In this document: positions 14,309 to 27,569 of the stretch, piece by piece
How the letters are laid out: every line of letters starts with the position of its first letter
How positions within the stretch are numbered: position 1 is the first letter of the stretch
Notes under the pieces: model-generated
Seen by the model: the letters and a program-made list of their open reading frames with translations, nothing else
Database searches by the model: none
What the model was told of the DNA's origin: nothing
NCBI GenBank assembly: GCA_965153455.1
Contig: OZ234498.1
Span: 18,476,001 to 18,540,000, forward strand
Source: Sphagnum compactum
Taxonomy: Eukaryota > Bryophyta > Sphagnopsida > Sphagnales
DNA length: 64,000 bases
Reading direction: 5' to 3'
Position numbers and translations under genes: made by a program

Positions 14309-14882
14309 GTGAGTTACGAATTTTTTTCTTCATGTTTTTCCTTACCAAAAAGAATTGAATCTTCGGCGCTCTTTTTACTTTCTTCTTATGTTTCTCTTCG
14401 GTTTGGTCTCACTATGTTCTCCTGTTTCCTTCGGGTTCAAGAGATTGCTTTGTTCTCCCCTCGCGCTGTTGTGGCTTCAGATGGCATAGCCTGGTTGTTT
14501 GCTGTAGTCTTTGTTTGCCCCATTGATTCATGGAAATTTTATGCCCTACCGCCGCTCTAATGAGGATTCTCGGTCAAACCGTTGTAGAGGCTTGTTTGTG
14601 CGATGAATGTTGGAAGTTTAGTCTTGCTTCCCCTGCATTTTGTTCGATTTCAGTAAGGAAAAGAAGTGAATTACATGTCCGAATGTGGCGGTTGAGGGTT
14701 GATGTGGTAGCGAATTTGGTGTCTCTGACAAATAAGGTAAAGTGAGCTGTAGTTTTGCAGGTTCTGCCTGCCGTTGACAGGCATTGCAGCTCGACCAGAC
14801 ACTAGACTGGAGCGGAATGCTTTCTTTATCATCTGAGTTTTTTTGGCCATTTTCTGATTTCTGTGTTTCATTCGGGGTGTAG
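14309..14882 (+). other. Probable 5'UTR intron of the SAM synthetase gene
   Basis: A strong donor (caag then gtgagt) lies at 14309. A TAG acceptor after a T-rich tract ends at 14882, immediately before the start codon. Plant SAM synthetase genes commonly carry one leader intron ending just upstream of the ATG. The sequence upstream (about 14090-14300) is CT-rich and more GC-rich, like a leader exon. A second possible acceptor (ttttgcag) ends at 14760. No splice is proven by the sequence alone. Confidence 0.6.
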
Positions 14883-16064
14883 ATGGAGACTTTTTTGTTT
14901 ACCTCCGAGTCTGTGAACGAGGGACACCCCGACAAGCTTTGCGATCAGGTCTCCGACGCAGTTCTCGACGCCTGCCTTGAGCAAGACCCGGACAGCAAGG
15001 TGGCCTGCGAGACTTGCACCAAGACCAACATGGTCATGGTCTTTGGTGAGATCACAACCAAGGCCAAGGTCGATTACGAGAAAATCGTGAGGGACACTTG
15101 CCGGGAGATCGGCTTCGTCTCAGATGCCGTTGGCCTCGATGCCGACAACTGCAAAGTTCTCATGAACATAGAGGCGCAAAGCCCCGACATTGCACAGGGT
15201 GTCCACGGCCATCTCACCAAGAGACCCGAGGATATCGGTGCCGGTGACCAGGGACACATGTTCGGGTACGCGACGGACGAGACCGAGGAGTTGATGCCTT
15301 TGACTCACGTCTTGGCAACGAAGCTTGGAGCTAAGCTGACAGAGGTAAGAAAGGACGGGACTTGCGGCTGGTTGAGACCCGATGGAAAGACACAGGTGAC
15401 GATCGAGTACAGGAACGAAGGTGGTGCCATGGTGCCATTGAGAGTGCACACCGTTCTGATCTCCACTCAGCACGATGAGACCGTTACCAACGACGAGATA
15501 GCGGCTGATTTGCGTGAGCATGTCATCAAACCAGTGATCCCTGAGAACTACCTTGACGAGAATACCATCTTCCACTTGAACCCTTCAGGAAGGTTCGTGA
15601 TCGGTGGCCCTCACGGAGATGCCGGTCTCACCGGGAGGAAGATCATCATTGACACCTACGGGGGATGGGGCGCCCATGGCGGCGGTGCTTTCTCCGGCAA
15701 GGATCCCACTAAGGTGGATCGTAGCGGTGCCTACATCGTGAGACAGGCTGCGAAGAGTGTTGTGGCTGCAGGGCTTGCAAGGCGCTGCATTGTCCAAGTC
15801 TCTTATGCCATCGGTGTGCCAGAGCCTCTGTCTGTTTTCGTTGATACTTATGGCACAGGGAAGATCCCTGATGCCGAAATTCTGAAGATCATTAAGGAGA
15901 ATTTTGACTTCAGGCCAGGTATGATGTCCATTAACCTGGATCTCAAGCGTGGTGGCAACAAGAGGTTCCAGAAGACTGCTGCTTATGGGCATTTTGGCCG
16001 CAATGACCCAGATTTCACATGGGAGGTTGTTAAGCCCCTCAAATGGGAGAAGACAGCTGCCTAG
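14883..16064 (+). CDS. SAMS: S-adenosylmethionine synthetase (methionine adenosyltransferase)
   Basis: The enzyme makes S-adenosylmethionine from methionine and ATP in the cytosol, supplying methyl groups for DNA, histone and lignin methylation and precursor for ethylene and polyamines. The 393-residue frame is uninterrupted, as usual for intronless plant SAMS coding regions, and has full family length. Motifs in order are [13 protein letters not shown] near residue 15, the GAGDQG signature near 119, the P-loop-like GGGAFSGKD near 264 followed by [10 protein letters not shown], and the C-terminal [11 protein letters not shown]. The start is the first ATG, directly after a probable splice acceptor. 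The coding region is clearly more GC-rich than its surroundings. No defect is visible, so it is most likely functional. Confidence 0.97.
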   Translation: METFLFTSESVNEGHPDKLCDQVSDAVLDACLEQDPDSKVACETCTKTNMVMVFGEITTKAKVDYEKIVRDTCREIGFVSDAVGLDADNCKVLMNIEAQSPDIAQGVHGHLTKRPEDIGAGDQGHMFGYATDETEELMPLTHVLATKLGAKLTEVRKDGTCGWLRPDGKTQVTIEYRNEGGAMVPLRVHTVLISTQHDETVTNDEIAADLREHVIKPVIPENYLDENTIFHLNPSGRFVIGGPHGDAGLTGRKIIIDTYGGWGAHGGGAFSGKDPTKVDRSGAYIVRQAAKSVVAAGLARRCIVQVSYAIGVPEPLSVFVDTYGTGKIPDAEILKIIKENFDFRPGMMSINLDLKRGGNKRFQKTAAYGHFGRNDPDFTWEVVKPLKWEKTAA

Positions 16065-18788
16065 GATTTTTTTATCTAGTACACATCGGAGATTCCACTC
16101 ATGTTACTACTACTAGAGCTTTGAGAACTATAGGTGCTGCAACAGTTACCCTTTAATTGCTTATATTGAATTGCTTATAGCTGCATGACATGGAAGTTAG
16201 TTTGTGGGATAGATGGCATGCAGTCCCTTCTGCTTGAGCTGAAGGCTGAATATCTTTAGGTGAATTTCTAATCATGTATGGCTTACTTGATATGAACAGA
16301 GTTGTTTGATTTACTTAACCCTAACTTCCATTAAACAGATCGACTGGTGTGTTACAGCCTGCTGTGCTGGGACACACACTCAGTGGCTTTGCCAAATGGT
16401 GGCCATGATATGGGCCTGCATTTGGCACTGGAGTTAATCAGAATTGTTTGATCTTTTTTGTCCTCTAAAGTAGTATCTATGGTTGTCTGCATTTGAAAGT
16501 GAAAAGGTGTGGACTAGGTAATTGGGTCTATCTAATGGCATCTAGTCCCTTTGACCCTGTGAAGTTTGAAGAGGGTGAGGGCGGGGGTGAGAGTATAATG
16601 TCCTGCCTGGAAGGCCCATGAGATGTTAAACCTTCCTCACAAGGTGCCATTCTTGTGCTAGTCTTTAGTCTGCTGTTTTAAGATGCCATTCTTCATACGA
16701 AGAATTCTTTTATGGAGATATAAAGTGACTATCTATGAAGGTGAGATAATCCCACCCCTCTCAATTGTATGCAAGCTTTGCTTCATAGATTAGCCATTGT
16801 ATTTCAATTGCATAATTTGATTGGATGCAAATCCATACTGAGTTTTTTGTTTGCAATTCAAGAGTCCCAAGTGCATTAGACTTACTAGAGTCCCCTTAAT
16901 ATAATGCTCTACAAGCAAGCAATGGTGCACCCATGGCATACAAACTAGCAATTAAATATGCATGATGTGATTGGTAATCACATATAGGCTTCCACGCATA
17001 CCATTGATGTGGTGTTACTTGTCATTGTTGGCTAGTTGGCACCTTGAAACTTGTTTCAACGTTTTGTTAAGACATCTTCCACTCATTGAGTGGTTATAGG
17101 TGACAGGTCTTTGGTGCCATCTGTAGTGGAAATTCTTAACACCGAGATTACACTATTTAGAATTTTGCAATTGGGTTGAAGTTGCAAAAGCTTTTCATTA
17201 ATGTAACATCTTCAAACAATTCACCTACACAAAATCAAATACAAGAGAAATTTAATAAGGTTTGAAACCAAACTGAAATTAGGTTTTGCCACAAACTCAA
17301 CATGGACTATAAGCTAATAATAGGAGGCACAAAATCCCCTGCTACATAGTTTGTTGTTGGTTTTGATGAAAAACTAATTTAAGAAGAAAATTTCTCAAAT
17401 TTCTCAACATCATTGAAATTCAAAGAATCACATTAATAAAGATTGGGCTTCAATCCAATTTTCATTGAGCAATTTTCCCCCTCCTATTGTTCTTCTGCCA
17501 GTTGACAAATACACAATCCAAATTAGTGTAGAATGATGATGTGCATGGTAAGTATGCACCTTGTTTCATATCGTACCCATTGTTCAAATGATTGTTATCC
17601 ACAAATAAGTAACCCCAGATTACTCTCTGGATCATTAAAGAGTTTCAGGGAAAATATTCTTCTCTTCTTGTTTGTGAGGAAGGTTTAGGGCAGTGTTTTT
17701 TTTCTTTTCATTTTGTCCAGGTAAGGAGTTTTGGCTACCATCTACCCATAGTGGGGTGTCAGGTGGCAAAATTTTCTAAACACTAGTACCTCCAATTGGC
17801 TATTCAAAAAAAAATTGTCTTTCTCAAAGTGGCTATGTTAACAAGTCCATGTTCATAACCTTGTGGCGAGCACTCAAAGAGTGTTATGTGTTCATGCGGT
17901 GACAATTTTTTTCACACTTAAGTTTATGAGGCTATTGGATGCAGCACAATGTCAAATATGAGATGCCAAACATTTTAACATGATAAGTTTTGTGGCTACA
18001 AACAATTTGAAGAGGTGTGAAGAGATGTGCTTGGGTCTTACCTATTGTTAACATGGGTCCTACTTTGCTAGTGGTAGACACTAATCAGTGGTAATGAGTT
18101 AAATGTCGCATTAGGTTCGAGACATTTACACTACAATGCCCAACATGAAAAAAAAATTAGATTTTTTTTATTGTACTTGCACAATGATTTAAGGCATTAA
18201 ATATTTTTTTTACACAATAATTTCAAAGAAAAAGATGTGATGCAATGATTTAAATCTTTCCTTCAACCCAAAGGTCTAGGGTTCAATCCTTTTCCCAATT
18301 TTTTTGCCACCAAATGAAATGGATGATAAAAAACATAGAACATTTAAATAGAATTTTTAAGTTGCCCTTAGGAAGGAACCTCCTTGAAGAAAAGAAGACT
18401 AAATGCCAGTTCAAAACAATTGCCCTAGGGAACAATGTAAGCTCTCACGGAGCAAAAAAGTTCCATAAGGAACAAATGAAGTCCTTCAAAAAAACAACTT
18501 GCACAAGGAAGAAAAAAAGTTATTATGAGTGTGATTTCACATCACCACCATTGACAACCAGAGTCGGGTGAAACTCCCATGGACACATAAAAACATATAA
18601 TGTGCAACATAGGGCCAAATCTTGCAAAAAATGACCTTAATAAGCACTTTAAATTTCTTCAATAGCTGGATACAATGTTGGCATAAACCAACAAGTTGAA
18701 ACCGCATTCAAAAGCCATATAAAGCATAAAATCAACTGCTTATAAAACCAATGGTAAGATGAAATCACATGGCAAACCAAAAAATTAT
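16065..18788. other. 3' flank of the SAM synthetase gene and spacer, no gene recognised
   Basis: The first few hundred bases should contain the 3'UTR. I cannot place a poly(A) signal with confidence. The rest has no recognisable coding sequence. Confidence 0.5.
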
Positions 18789-21692
18789 TTAAACCACCAC
18801 TACATAATGTTGATGATCATCATTCCAAGCGCATATTGTTTTGTAGTATGGGAAGGTTTCAAAGGAGTAAAACTCATGTGCATACATGTACACAACAAGA
18901 TCCAAGTGCATAGTCAAACGGTTTCGAAGCTTTGATTTCATGAAGGAAAGGTTGGAGAAGGTCCATTCATCCTCCATGTTGCCCAAAACCATGACCGTGC
19001 AAATTTTGACCATTTAAAACCACTCATATAGTTGGTGGTTTAAAATCCCACTAGTTCCAAGTTTTACCCACAATCTTGTTGTGGGGTTATAATCATGGGA
19101 GGCAACATGGTAGCTTGAGCATGATTTTGCATCGTAAATTTGAAAAATGAGGATTGCTAGTCAAGTACAACAGGGTTGATCAATGGCCAACAAACATTCC
19201 AAAATTGCCAATGGGCTTATGGTGCCCAAAATGTGCTTGCAAAATGGCCATATGACTTTGAAAGGTTGTTTCAGCTTCTGGAATAAGCCAATACTAAAGG
19301 TAAATTACCCTAGTAACATTCAACAACTTTTGCATAGGAAAATGTTTCTCCAACTCTAAAAATAAACTTGCAACAACTTCGGCACATTGTTGCTTCACAA
19401 CTTCTACACATTGAAACCAAGCTTCCTTACTCACCACACTTGTCATCCCTATGGTTGCATCTATGGTATGCAACATATACAACTTGCCTCCAAAATCAAA
19501 TGCAGCATACTGAATGCAAGATATAGGCTCTATCCATTGAATCAAAGGTAAATAATCATGGGCATGTTCAACAAGATCATGGAAAATGGTGAAATGTTGA
19601 AATAAGAACCTTTTCCCAAGTCCACAATACATTGTTTGCAGGTTGGATTCACAAACCTTAATAGCAGTAATGAAGTCACAAATGAAAGTGTTTCATGCTT
19701 GTGCAAATTAACTTGGACAAGCCTTACATTGACTCTAGCAAAGGCAACACACATGCAAGCCCTAAAAGTGTCTCACATCACAAAAGAGCTCATAATTTAT
19801 TTTTTGCAACATTGATGGTGGGACTATATATAACCATCTTTACAACCAGAGCCTTATATTTAGCAAAGACCTGCTTGGAAGGTGACAACATAGAAATCCA
19901 ACAAGTCTTTATGTTCTTCAAGATTTTGTTACCTTTGCTTTCCAAAAACTTAGCAAGCTTGTTGGCCTCAAAATGCCTCATAGGACAAAATAATTATAGA
20001 TGGAAGCAAGCATAGATTCAATTTTAGAAATCAAATTCAAACTGTGCAAGCTTTGAACAACCAAGTTGGTGTGATGAGGCATGCAATGGACACCGTTCAC
20101 AAATGGAGCATGTGTTATGCATGAGTTGAGTGGTAACACCACTTTTAACACCGTGAAAAATTGTAACCATGTTTGCGTGTCGCAACCCCACTTTGTCCAA
20201 GTGTGGGGGTGAAGCCCAACACTTGGAAAAGTTGGAGGTTTGGAGTCCTCCGGGACTCCCGAATGTTTAGAGCTCGACAGCAAGGCCCAAAACACCTTGC
20301 ATTGGGGTGTTCTTGGTGTCATTGAAAAGGTCTTGAAACGTAGATATCGAAAATGGCCTCGTATTGGTCATTTGGGCTTCTGCAGCCCAAGTTATGGGCA
20401 AAAGAAGAGCCGGGAGTCAAACTAGCAGTTTGACTCCCGACCACTAAAAGTCGGGAATCGACCTCTTCCCGACATCCGATTTGAGAGTGCGGCATGGCGT
20501 TGGAAAGATCTCGACGAGGGCTACAACTTTGGTTCAGACCTCATCGCGATCGGACTTTGCAGTCAGGAGTTATGGCCGTTCAAAGTTCCGGGAGTCCAGC
20601 CGGGACAATTTCGGGACTCCATTTCGGGAGTCCCAACAAAATGTGCCATTTGGATGTAGCCTTCACGGCGAGCTGCAGAGATAACTATAAGGGGGAAGGT
20701 GGTGGCTTCCCCCGAGTTCGGGCCGTGGTGAGTCAAGTAGTCCAAAGTGCCGTGACTTGTCCCAACACCCAAGGGTGTTCCCGAATGTGAACTAACCCAT
20801 TTGTGGTTGGTTTTGTATGCAGATTCGTGCTTGATCTACTAGTCCATCTTCCTAGTCTAATCCCGGGGCTTCCAACTCGACCCTCTACCCCTTTCTAGAG
20901 TTGGAAGTCGAGAGCGTGCCCTTCGGTCCCAACTTTCCGCAACTTCACATTGGTGAACCCTCAAGTGGGTTCACCCCGGGACCAAGGAGTGCGTCATTAC
21001 GCCAAAGTAAATCAGTTTCTTGGCAATGTCACCCTCACTCAACCCCCCATATTTAACAAGGCTTTGGATTATCAAAGGGGTCAAATTATTAATAGTAGAT
21101 CCATTAACCACCCTTTGTAGGTTCAACAAAATGGGGAGTCTCTTTTATTCATTCGTCACATAAACATGAAAGATAACCAAATTTGATTGTCAATGGTGGT
21201 GAGTTCATCATAATTCATTGAAATATATTTTCATTTTTGTACAACATCCTTTGTGGCATGGAGAACAACATCATGCATCGCCTTTGCCATACTCTAGCTT
21301 GTGGAATCACACCAATGTTTGTAGGGATAGTTTTCAAACTTGAAAAACTAGAACAAAGACTTGAAAACTCAAAATCAGTCATGGGTCTTTCTTGTTGTAA
21401 AAGATGCCAAATTGCAATAAATTAAATATGCTTCTTCTCTGCCTTACCCCCATTATGAAGTTAAGCAAGAACTATGTCATGTCCTGTGGAAGCAACCAAC
21501 TTCTCATTCTTCATATGTGTGAGTAGGACATGAATAAAATTGGCCAACAACAAAACCAAGTTTTGCAACCATGCATTTCTTCACCCCAAAATGCTTCATC
21601 AAAGAGTCTAGCTTTGGCACCAAGAGCTTTTCCCTCCCCTCTATAGTAGAGCAAACTTTACATCTCAACATTTGCATATTCCTGTTCTTCAC
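18789..21692 (-). pseudogene. Decayed hAT-like transposase, split by a solo LTR
   Basis: hAT transposases move cut-and-paste DNA elements. Read on the minus strand, pieces appear in family order. A Cys-containing N-terminus lies at 21692-21504 (CKVCSTIEGREKLLVPKL). Then come a degenerate segment near 21400-21240 (AKAMHDVVL, ATKDVVQNENIFQ), the region near 21100-21000, and after the LTR insertion VHCMPHHTNLVVQSLHSL near 20085. The next pieces are GNKILKNIKTCWISMLSPSK (19934-19875) and the C-terminal dimerisation region at 19013-18789 (EDEWTFSNLSFMKSKLRNRL, then FETFPYY). Frames change several times and stops are frequent, so it is inactive. Some plant genes descend from such transposases, but this copy is too broken for that. 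Confidence 0.75.
20178..20996. mobile_element. Solo LTR, 819 bp, inserted in the hAT-like relic
   Basis: The insert starts TGTCGCAACC and ends GGAGTGCGTCA, giving TG..CA ends and a short imperfect inverted repeat (TGTCGCA against TGACGCA on the other strand). It is flanked by TTGCG (20173-20177) and TTACG (20997-21001), a 5-bp target-site duplication with one mismatch. Removing the insert and one flank rejoins the transposase reading. The sequence is more GC-rich than its surroundings. It lacks internal coding sequence, as expected after LTR-LTR recombination. A TATAAG near 20685 suggests plus orientation, weakly. Confidence 0.75.
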
Positions 21693-24600
21693 ACAAACCA
21701 GTTTTGCCCAACAAAATCTTGCAACCCAATGTTCCTAAAAAACCCGGTTCAACTCCCATTTAGGTTTCCTTGTTTTGGTTCACCATGCTTAGCTTCAACT
21801 TTTGGAACATTTGTTTCAACAAAAATAGGTTCAAGTGAGCCTTTTGAAGTGACTTTCTACTTTCCCTTCTCTGATGTTGAATGTAGATGTGTTGGCAAAT
21901 TCTTTGGAGTTGTAATTATTTCAAAGCTCTTTATAGTCCCATTTGACAAAGGTTCAAGTACAAATGCATTAGATGTGTTGCTAGGGTTTGAAGATTCAAG
22001 AGAATCAATAGTAGAAAAAAAGACGAAATTTGAACCTTATCGGAGGTGTCAATGGTGCCATCACCGTGTGCAAACAAACAACTGAACAAGTTGCTTCTCT
22101 TTCAAGCTACTGCTCTCAAAATGTTGTAGCAAAAAGTTTGTGAGAAAGACACTTGATCTAACAAATGTGATTGGATTTCTATAGACTATCAAAACTCACA
22201 CACGCTAAGATGCTTCGTGTTGCAACAAATAAAGTATTAGGAAGATCAAATGCATGTAGGAAATGCTTACCTTGAATCGCATGAAAGCAAATTAGATTGA
22301 ATTGGATCAAAAACTCCGACCATTTGCTTGTTGCGCACAATGCCATTCCCAAAGTTCTAACATTCAAGAAACACCCGCTGCCACTCAACCACAAAGTACA
22401 GCAAACAAATGCAGCCCACAATTGATCTCTTCAAAGTTGAAAATTGAAATGGGACCTGTGTGCAAAATATCAGAGTCCATACTTGAGACACATGCTACAT
22501 CTTGATCTTGTTCTTGTCCTCTTGTTTTCTCTTATCAGATCCCTTTTTCGTTTGGATGCTACATTAAGTCACTAGTACAACTAGAAACTCATCCTACTAC
22601 AAGTACTAACATTCAAAATCTAATGTATGTGCTTGTGGCGATCTCCAAATCACAGCTTTCTGGTGCAGGTGGCAATGGCATCTACTTGAAATGACTGGAG
22701 GCGGCAATGGCACTTGCTTGAAACGACTGCACAGATGAAGGAGCTTGTTGGCTCGCACACGACATCCATGGGCTTGCATGAATTGGTGGAGGCAGCACAT
22801 ATTCTAGACCCTTCGTCTTATAAATAGCGACGGGCCCATCCTGCACGCTCATGTTTTTGCGATTTCATCCCAATTGTGTGGCCAAAATTCCTATGGGCCT
22901 TTCACCAGGGTTTTTTTTTTTCTCAAAGGCATGCAAAATTTCGCCCAAAAAAACAAACACCGGTTTAGGGTACGCAAACCAAACCTAAGTAACAACCAAG
23001 CTGCAGAGAAAATTTTCCACAGCAGCAAGATGCCTGCTCTTTGGGAATAGGTGACAAATAATGGGCAAGAATGTAACTGGACATCATGCTTAATTTTTAC
23101 AGTTCATTCCCTCTTTGATTTTCTAGTTGTCCAAACATTCCATAGATCACACCAGGTACAAAGACAGAATCTTCAGCCTAACCCTGCAGAAATCCCTAAG
23201 CATAAGATGAGAAAAGTCTATGATCATGTGAACTGCAGAAAAACTGCCTTGGAAGCTCTATTCTAAGCAAGATGCAGGTTTAGTTACAAACTTGCATGTG
23301 AGAGGTCCAAGGGAATCCTCCACAACTTGACGAGCCACACACTAAACTGGACATCAATGAAGTGCAGTTGTGGAATGGGAGTATTGGTTTCCCACTTTGT
23401 AAATTTGGCACGGGATGTGCTAGCTGTGTAGCTGTCCTCTTGCACAAATCCACCAAAACCAGAAACAAATGTTTCACCTGCAAAACCTCCAGTGTCAAGC
23501 ATTGTCACTGTCTGCTCAATTTTACTGCTCCTTTGCATGACCAAATGGCTGACTTCCAAAGGTGAAAGCAAGGTGTCACTGGCTGCATGGGATGGTCCTC
23601 TAAACAGCTTATCTACAGGACCCTAAGATGCTACAAATTGAGAAACTACAAAAGCGTGGAGTGAAGTTGACAGAAGGTGGACAGTTAAAAGTCTGGCCTC
23701 CTCCTCGGAGTAGCCTTGACCATAATTTCTATAACCCACCCAAGCAGATCAAGGGTTAGCAACCTCCTTAGACCCTTTGGTGATGGTGCCCATGCTGTGG
23801 TTCACAATCTGGCCACCATCCTCCACTTTGACAGCAGTGGCTGCAGAGCCTTGGACTCCAGTCACAACCTCCTCTTACAATGGCCCTACCTTAGTGATTG
23901 GTTCATTCTGCAGAAACAACAGGTGGTTGGGTGTGACAACAGTGGCTGCAGAGCCAATTATCAGAAAAATGAAGTTTCGACACTAGTCTTGACTTGTCTC
24001 AAGAAATCTTTGCATCTCATAGAGATGAAAAAGGCATCAGCCCCCTTGAACATACAATTGTACCCTAAGTTGATTGTTTAACTGAGCAGAGGTTTAAGCA
24101 ACTCTGCAAAAGCTGAAAACCTTGCAGGTGTAACAACTTCATGACTCAGGAGGGCTCATTACCACAGTAGGGCAAACTGTGATCCTGGTTCATTTTGACC
24201 TTTCAGCACACATTAGGCCACACTGATAATCCTGCAAATGATTGCTTGCTCTGGTGCTATCCAAAGCCCGGTGAGATGAGACTTACCAGGTGTAATAGGG
24301 ACTGTAGGGAGGGTGACAGTGCTGGGAGCAGCAGAGGGTTGCAAGGGAGTTGCCGATGCAGCATTGCCAGCAGCTACATGTGCTGTTGCCAGTGTATGGC
24401 AAAAGCTGGCATACCTGTGCAATTGTGTAAAAAAATGACATTGCCATCAAAAAATGCATCCATGTATGCCTGGGTCCTGTAACCTCCACATATTTTATAC
24501 ATGACGATCATTAATTGGTTGTGCACAACTAAACAATTCCATAAAACCTATGGAGCAGATGTCAACCTGTATCCTGCACCTACTGGGACAGGAAACTGCA

Positions 24601-26232
24601 AAACAATTTGCAGCAACACAGTATCTATAAGGTTATAAACCAAGACACCTGTCTACCTGGTCAAAAGTTGCTGCTGTCTGGAACACATTATTCTTGCCTG
24701 AAACAATATCCAGACTAGACTTTTATGAGTATTGTGAAAAGCCAGACTTTTTGGATAAGTCTGCGATTTATAGTCTAACTATTTGTGTTGTTTCTTATCG
24801 TTGTTTCAGATGATCATCTGCACAAACTTTGCACATTGTTTCTGATCAATCTTCCAAATATTAGAATAGTAGCTGTTCCACAAGTATCCTGTTCATTGTT
24901 TCCGATCAGTCTTCCATATGTTAGATTACTAATTGTTGCATAAAGTATACTGTTCAGCCATGTCAGCTTCAACTCAACCAGTCTTGTGCTCAAGGACACC
25001 CACCAAAACTCACCACAGACAACCATATCACCTACTTTAGAAAACACAGACCACCAAAAGTTCATTTGATCCCAACATCAACTGCCTAGGACTTCCTCCT
25101 CCCATGCATCTGAGGCTAGGTATTCTGAAATTGCACATCACAACACTATATTTGACCCAATGCTAGTGTCTTCAAACGATGTTTTGCATATGTGCACTTT
25201 AATTGCAATTTGAGAACTCATCACCAAGATATGTAAACCTTTTCTTGCTATACATCCACTTTTCCCCTTACCTGCTACTGCACAAATACTGAAATGAACC
25301 CCACTCTCACCAACATGTGAAAGTCCCTTCAGCACCATCAACCTTTCCTGGTAGTAGCATAAGGTCTCCAAACCGCAAGTGATGGCTGATCACAGATAAC
25401 TATTGCAACAATAATGGATTTCATAAGTGTGATGTGTTGATGGAGCAAGCTGGCATCCATATTCAAGTGTAACGTAAGCATTATGTTAAAGCATAGGTGG
25501 GGTAGGCGTACACGTTGTTTTGTAAGGCAGAGGCATAGTAGCAAGTTCTCGCAACCATTTAGCATTTTTTGGTTCTTAGGTGTATTGACGAGGTTGTGCC
25601 TTTGGAGTTTGCATAAGTCATAAGCACTTTTTGGATGTGTTAGATGGTTTGATTGTGTGGAATAATTTGGAGGTATTTTGAGAGTTGGGTGGCTGCATGT
25701 AGCCACATCAATGGGACAGGTAAGGAACTGGATGCATCAAAGACCAACTGAGGACAAAAGGGGCCGAGAATTAATGACATTCAAAGTCATAAAAAGAGGC
25801 ACTTTATAAATTGCTTCTAGCCTCACTGCATCAGAGAAGCTGATATATGAGTCTGTTTTGACACCAAGTTAGAATGTTGCAACCAATGAGAATTTCAAGA
25901 GAAATGTAAAGCTTTGTCTTGCCCTTAGAAGCTTTACTCACAATCATAAAAAGCCTGTGGGCAGAAAATAATCATGTAACCACTACTCTTTGGCTATCAA
26001 AGCAGGTCAAAGCATGTCATTCTGCATGACAATACTTGTACAAAACCCACATAATAGGACACATACAGCATATCAAATATTGCCCATGAGCCAAGCCTTT
26101 CTGGTGTCATGGTGCCCCATGATAAAATGTTGCACTCTGCCAGCCTGATCCTTAGGCTGAGCTTAGGATAATCAAGGTGAGAAGCACAAACTTAAATTTG
26201 ACGACAACTGCAGGTGAACAGATACTCTACAC
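21693..26232. other. Spacer with a few exon-like stretches, no gene identified
   Basis: Base composition here is less AT-biased than in the outer spacers. On the minus strand several open stretches end in good donors. One spans about 24290-24417 and encodes an Ala/Thr/Pro-rich piece (PSAAPSTVTLPTVPITPG) before GTAAGT. Another lies at 23990-23900 (GSAATVVTPNHLLFLQNEP), and there is an open frame at 23571-23284. I recognise no family, and I could not build a continuous model. It may be an unidentified gene, a gene relic or chance. Confidence 0.3.
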
Positions 26233-27569
26233 TTAGTTTGCACAGTCTCTGATGACATCCATGTCCATCTCAGAGGCATCAGTGGCCTGAAGCTCATAAT
26301 GAACTCCATCCAATTCCCTCCGGAAGCAATCCTTTGAGCTTGCATATATCATCTTAGCTTTGACTCGGGATGTGTCTGGGGACCTGAAGTGGTGACCAAT
26401 GTGACAACAGTTCAAGATGCAAACATCCCATAACACTAATAAACAAAGCAAGTTGCTGGTAATATTTTCTGCCTCAAGACCTCACAGTAAAAGTCACACT
26501 AGAGATAAAATGGATAACTTCCCTGCCTAGATTCTCTCTCAGCAATGAAAGAGTGAAATCTCTAGTTGAAAGCTTGGACACAACACACAACTCAAAAATA
26601 CAGCAAGGAGACACTGTCAATTATCCCCAACTCATACAGACTTAAAAGGTAGAAACAAAAGTGGCTTCCCCAACTCAACTTCCCAAAACTGAGTGCCTTA
26701 TCAAATGAATGACATACCATGCAATGAAAAAGATTTTGCTCTTCCAGCAGTTGTCCTCAGTGGTGAAGTCGAAATCATAAATCCCATATCGGCAATCATT
26801 CTCAGGAATTTGAGCCGTAAAGTCCTCATAGCTTGCACCAGGAGCCCCTGTTTTCTCCAGAGTGATTTGTTGCAATTTCTCATCAATCTTAAAGATAATG
26901 TACTGGTATGTCTTTTTCCTCTTGAGCTCCATAAACTTCTGTTTGCAGTCATCACTTACAGACATCCCTGATGCTGAATTAGCCTGTAACATGCCAAATA
27001 GGTATCAATCCCAAATCCACTACAAGAGATTAGGATACCAGCATGCACTTCTCAGACTGAAATAATTAGAGATTACTGGTAGATTGCATGTGTATGGAGC
27101 CCGGGGCTGGTGGATCCCAAAATTCAACATCTGAGCAGCGTATGAGGACTAGAAAAGCTTGTTTGCAATGATGAAGGAAGACCTTAAACAAGAGCACCCT
27201 TGCATATCGCTCCCCCATGCAAAGCATGAAGATATGCACCACGATGTGCCAGATGCATTTGACTTCGCTTGAACTCGTGTCACAAGGACGCGAGATTACG
27301 CGCATCTTTTTCCTAACACGGGTGTTTACATGGCACCGCGGCAAGGTACATAAGAAAATTCCGACAGATAGCTCAAAGGCCTGCTGCACCACTTGGAACT
27401 TCCCGGCCATCGAGACTCGCCTAATCGCATGGATTGACATGGCGTAGGTCTACGGCATCCATTCAAGGTGCACGCCAAATCCAGACAAACAAAAGTTCAC
27501 TCAAAGCAAGTTAACAACTTGCAACCGAAACGCTGGAACAGCAGAGTGCAAGATGTGAGAACCTACCAT
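26233..27569 (-). CDS. ADF: Actin-depolymerising factor (ADF/cofilin), three coding exons
   Basis: ADF binds G- and F-actin and severs and depolymerises filaments in the cytosol. Coding exons on the minus strand are 27569-27567 (ATG alone, then GTAGGT), 26983-26718 and 26383-26233, giving 139 residues, the usual plant length. A first coding exon holding only the start codon is the classic plant ADF layout. Recognisable blocks are [17 protein letters not shown] (with the conserved Ser6 that is the inhibitory phosphorylation site in the family), [34 protein letters not shown] and, after the second intron, [20 protein letters not shown] with the actin-binding long helix. The second junction splits the Trp codon (TG/G) exactly. 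No defect is seen. Confidence 0.95.

Noticed and set aside
15120-15992. Long minus-strand open frames opposite SAM synthetase
   Set aside because: They are shadows caused by the GC-rich codon use of the plus-strand gene and show no domain of their own.
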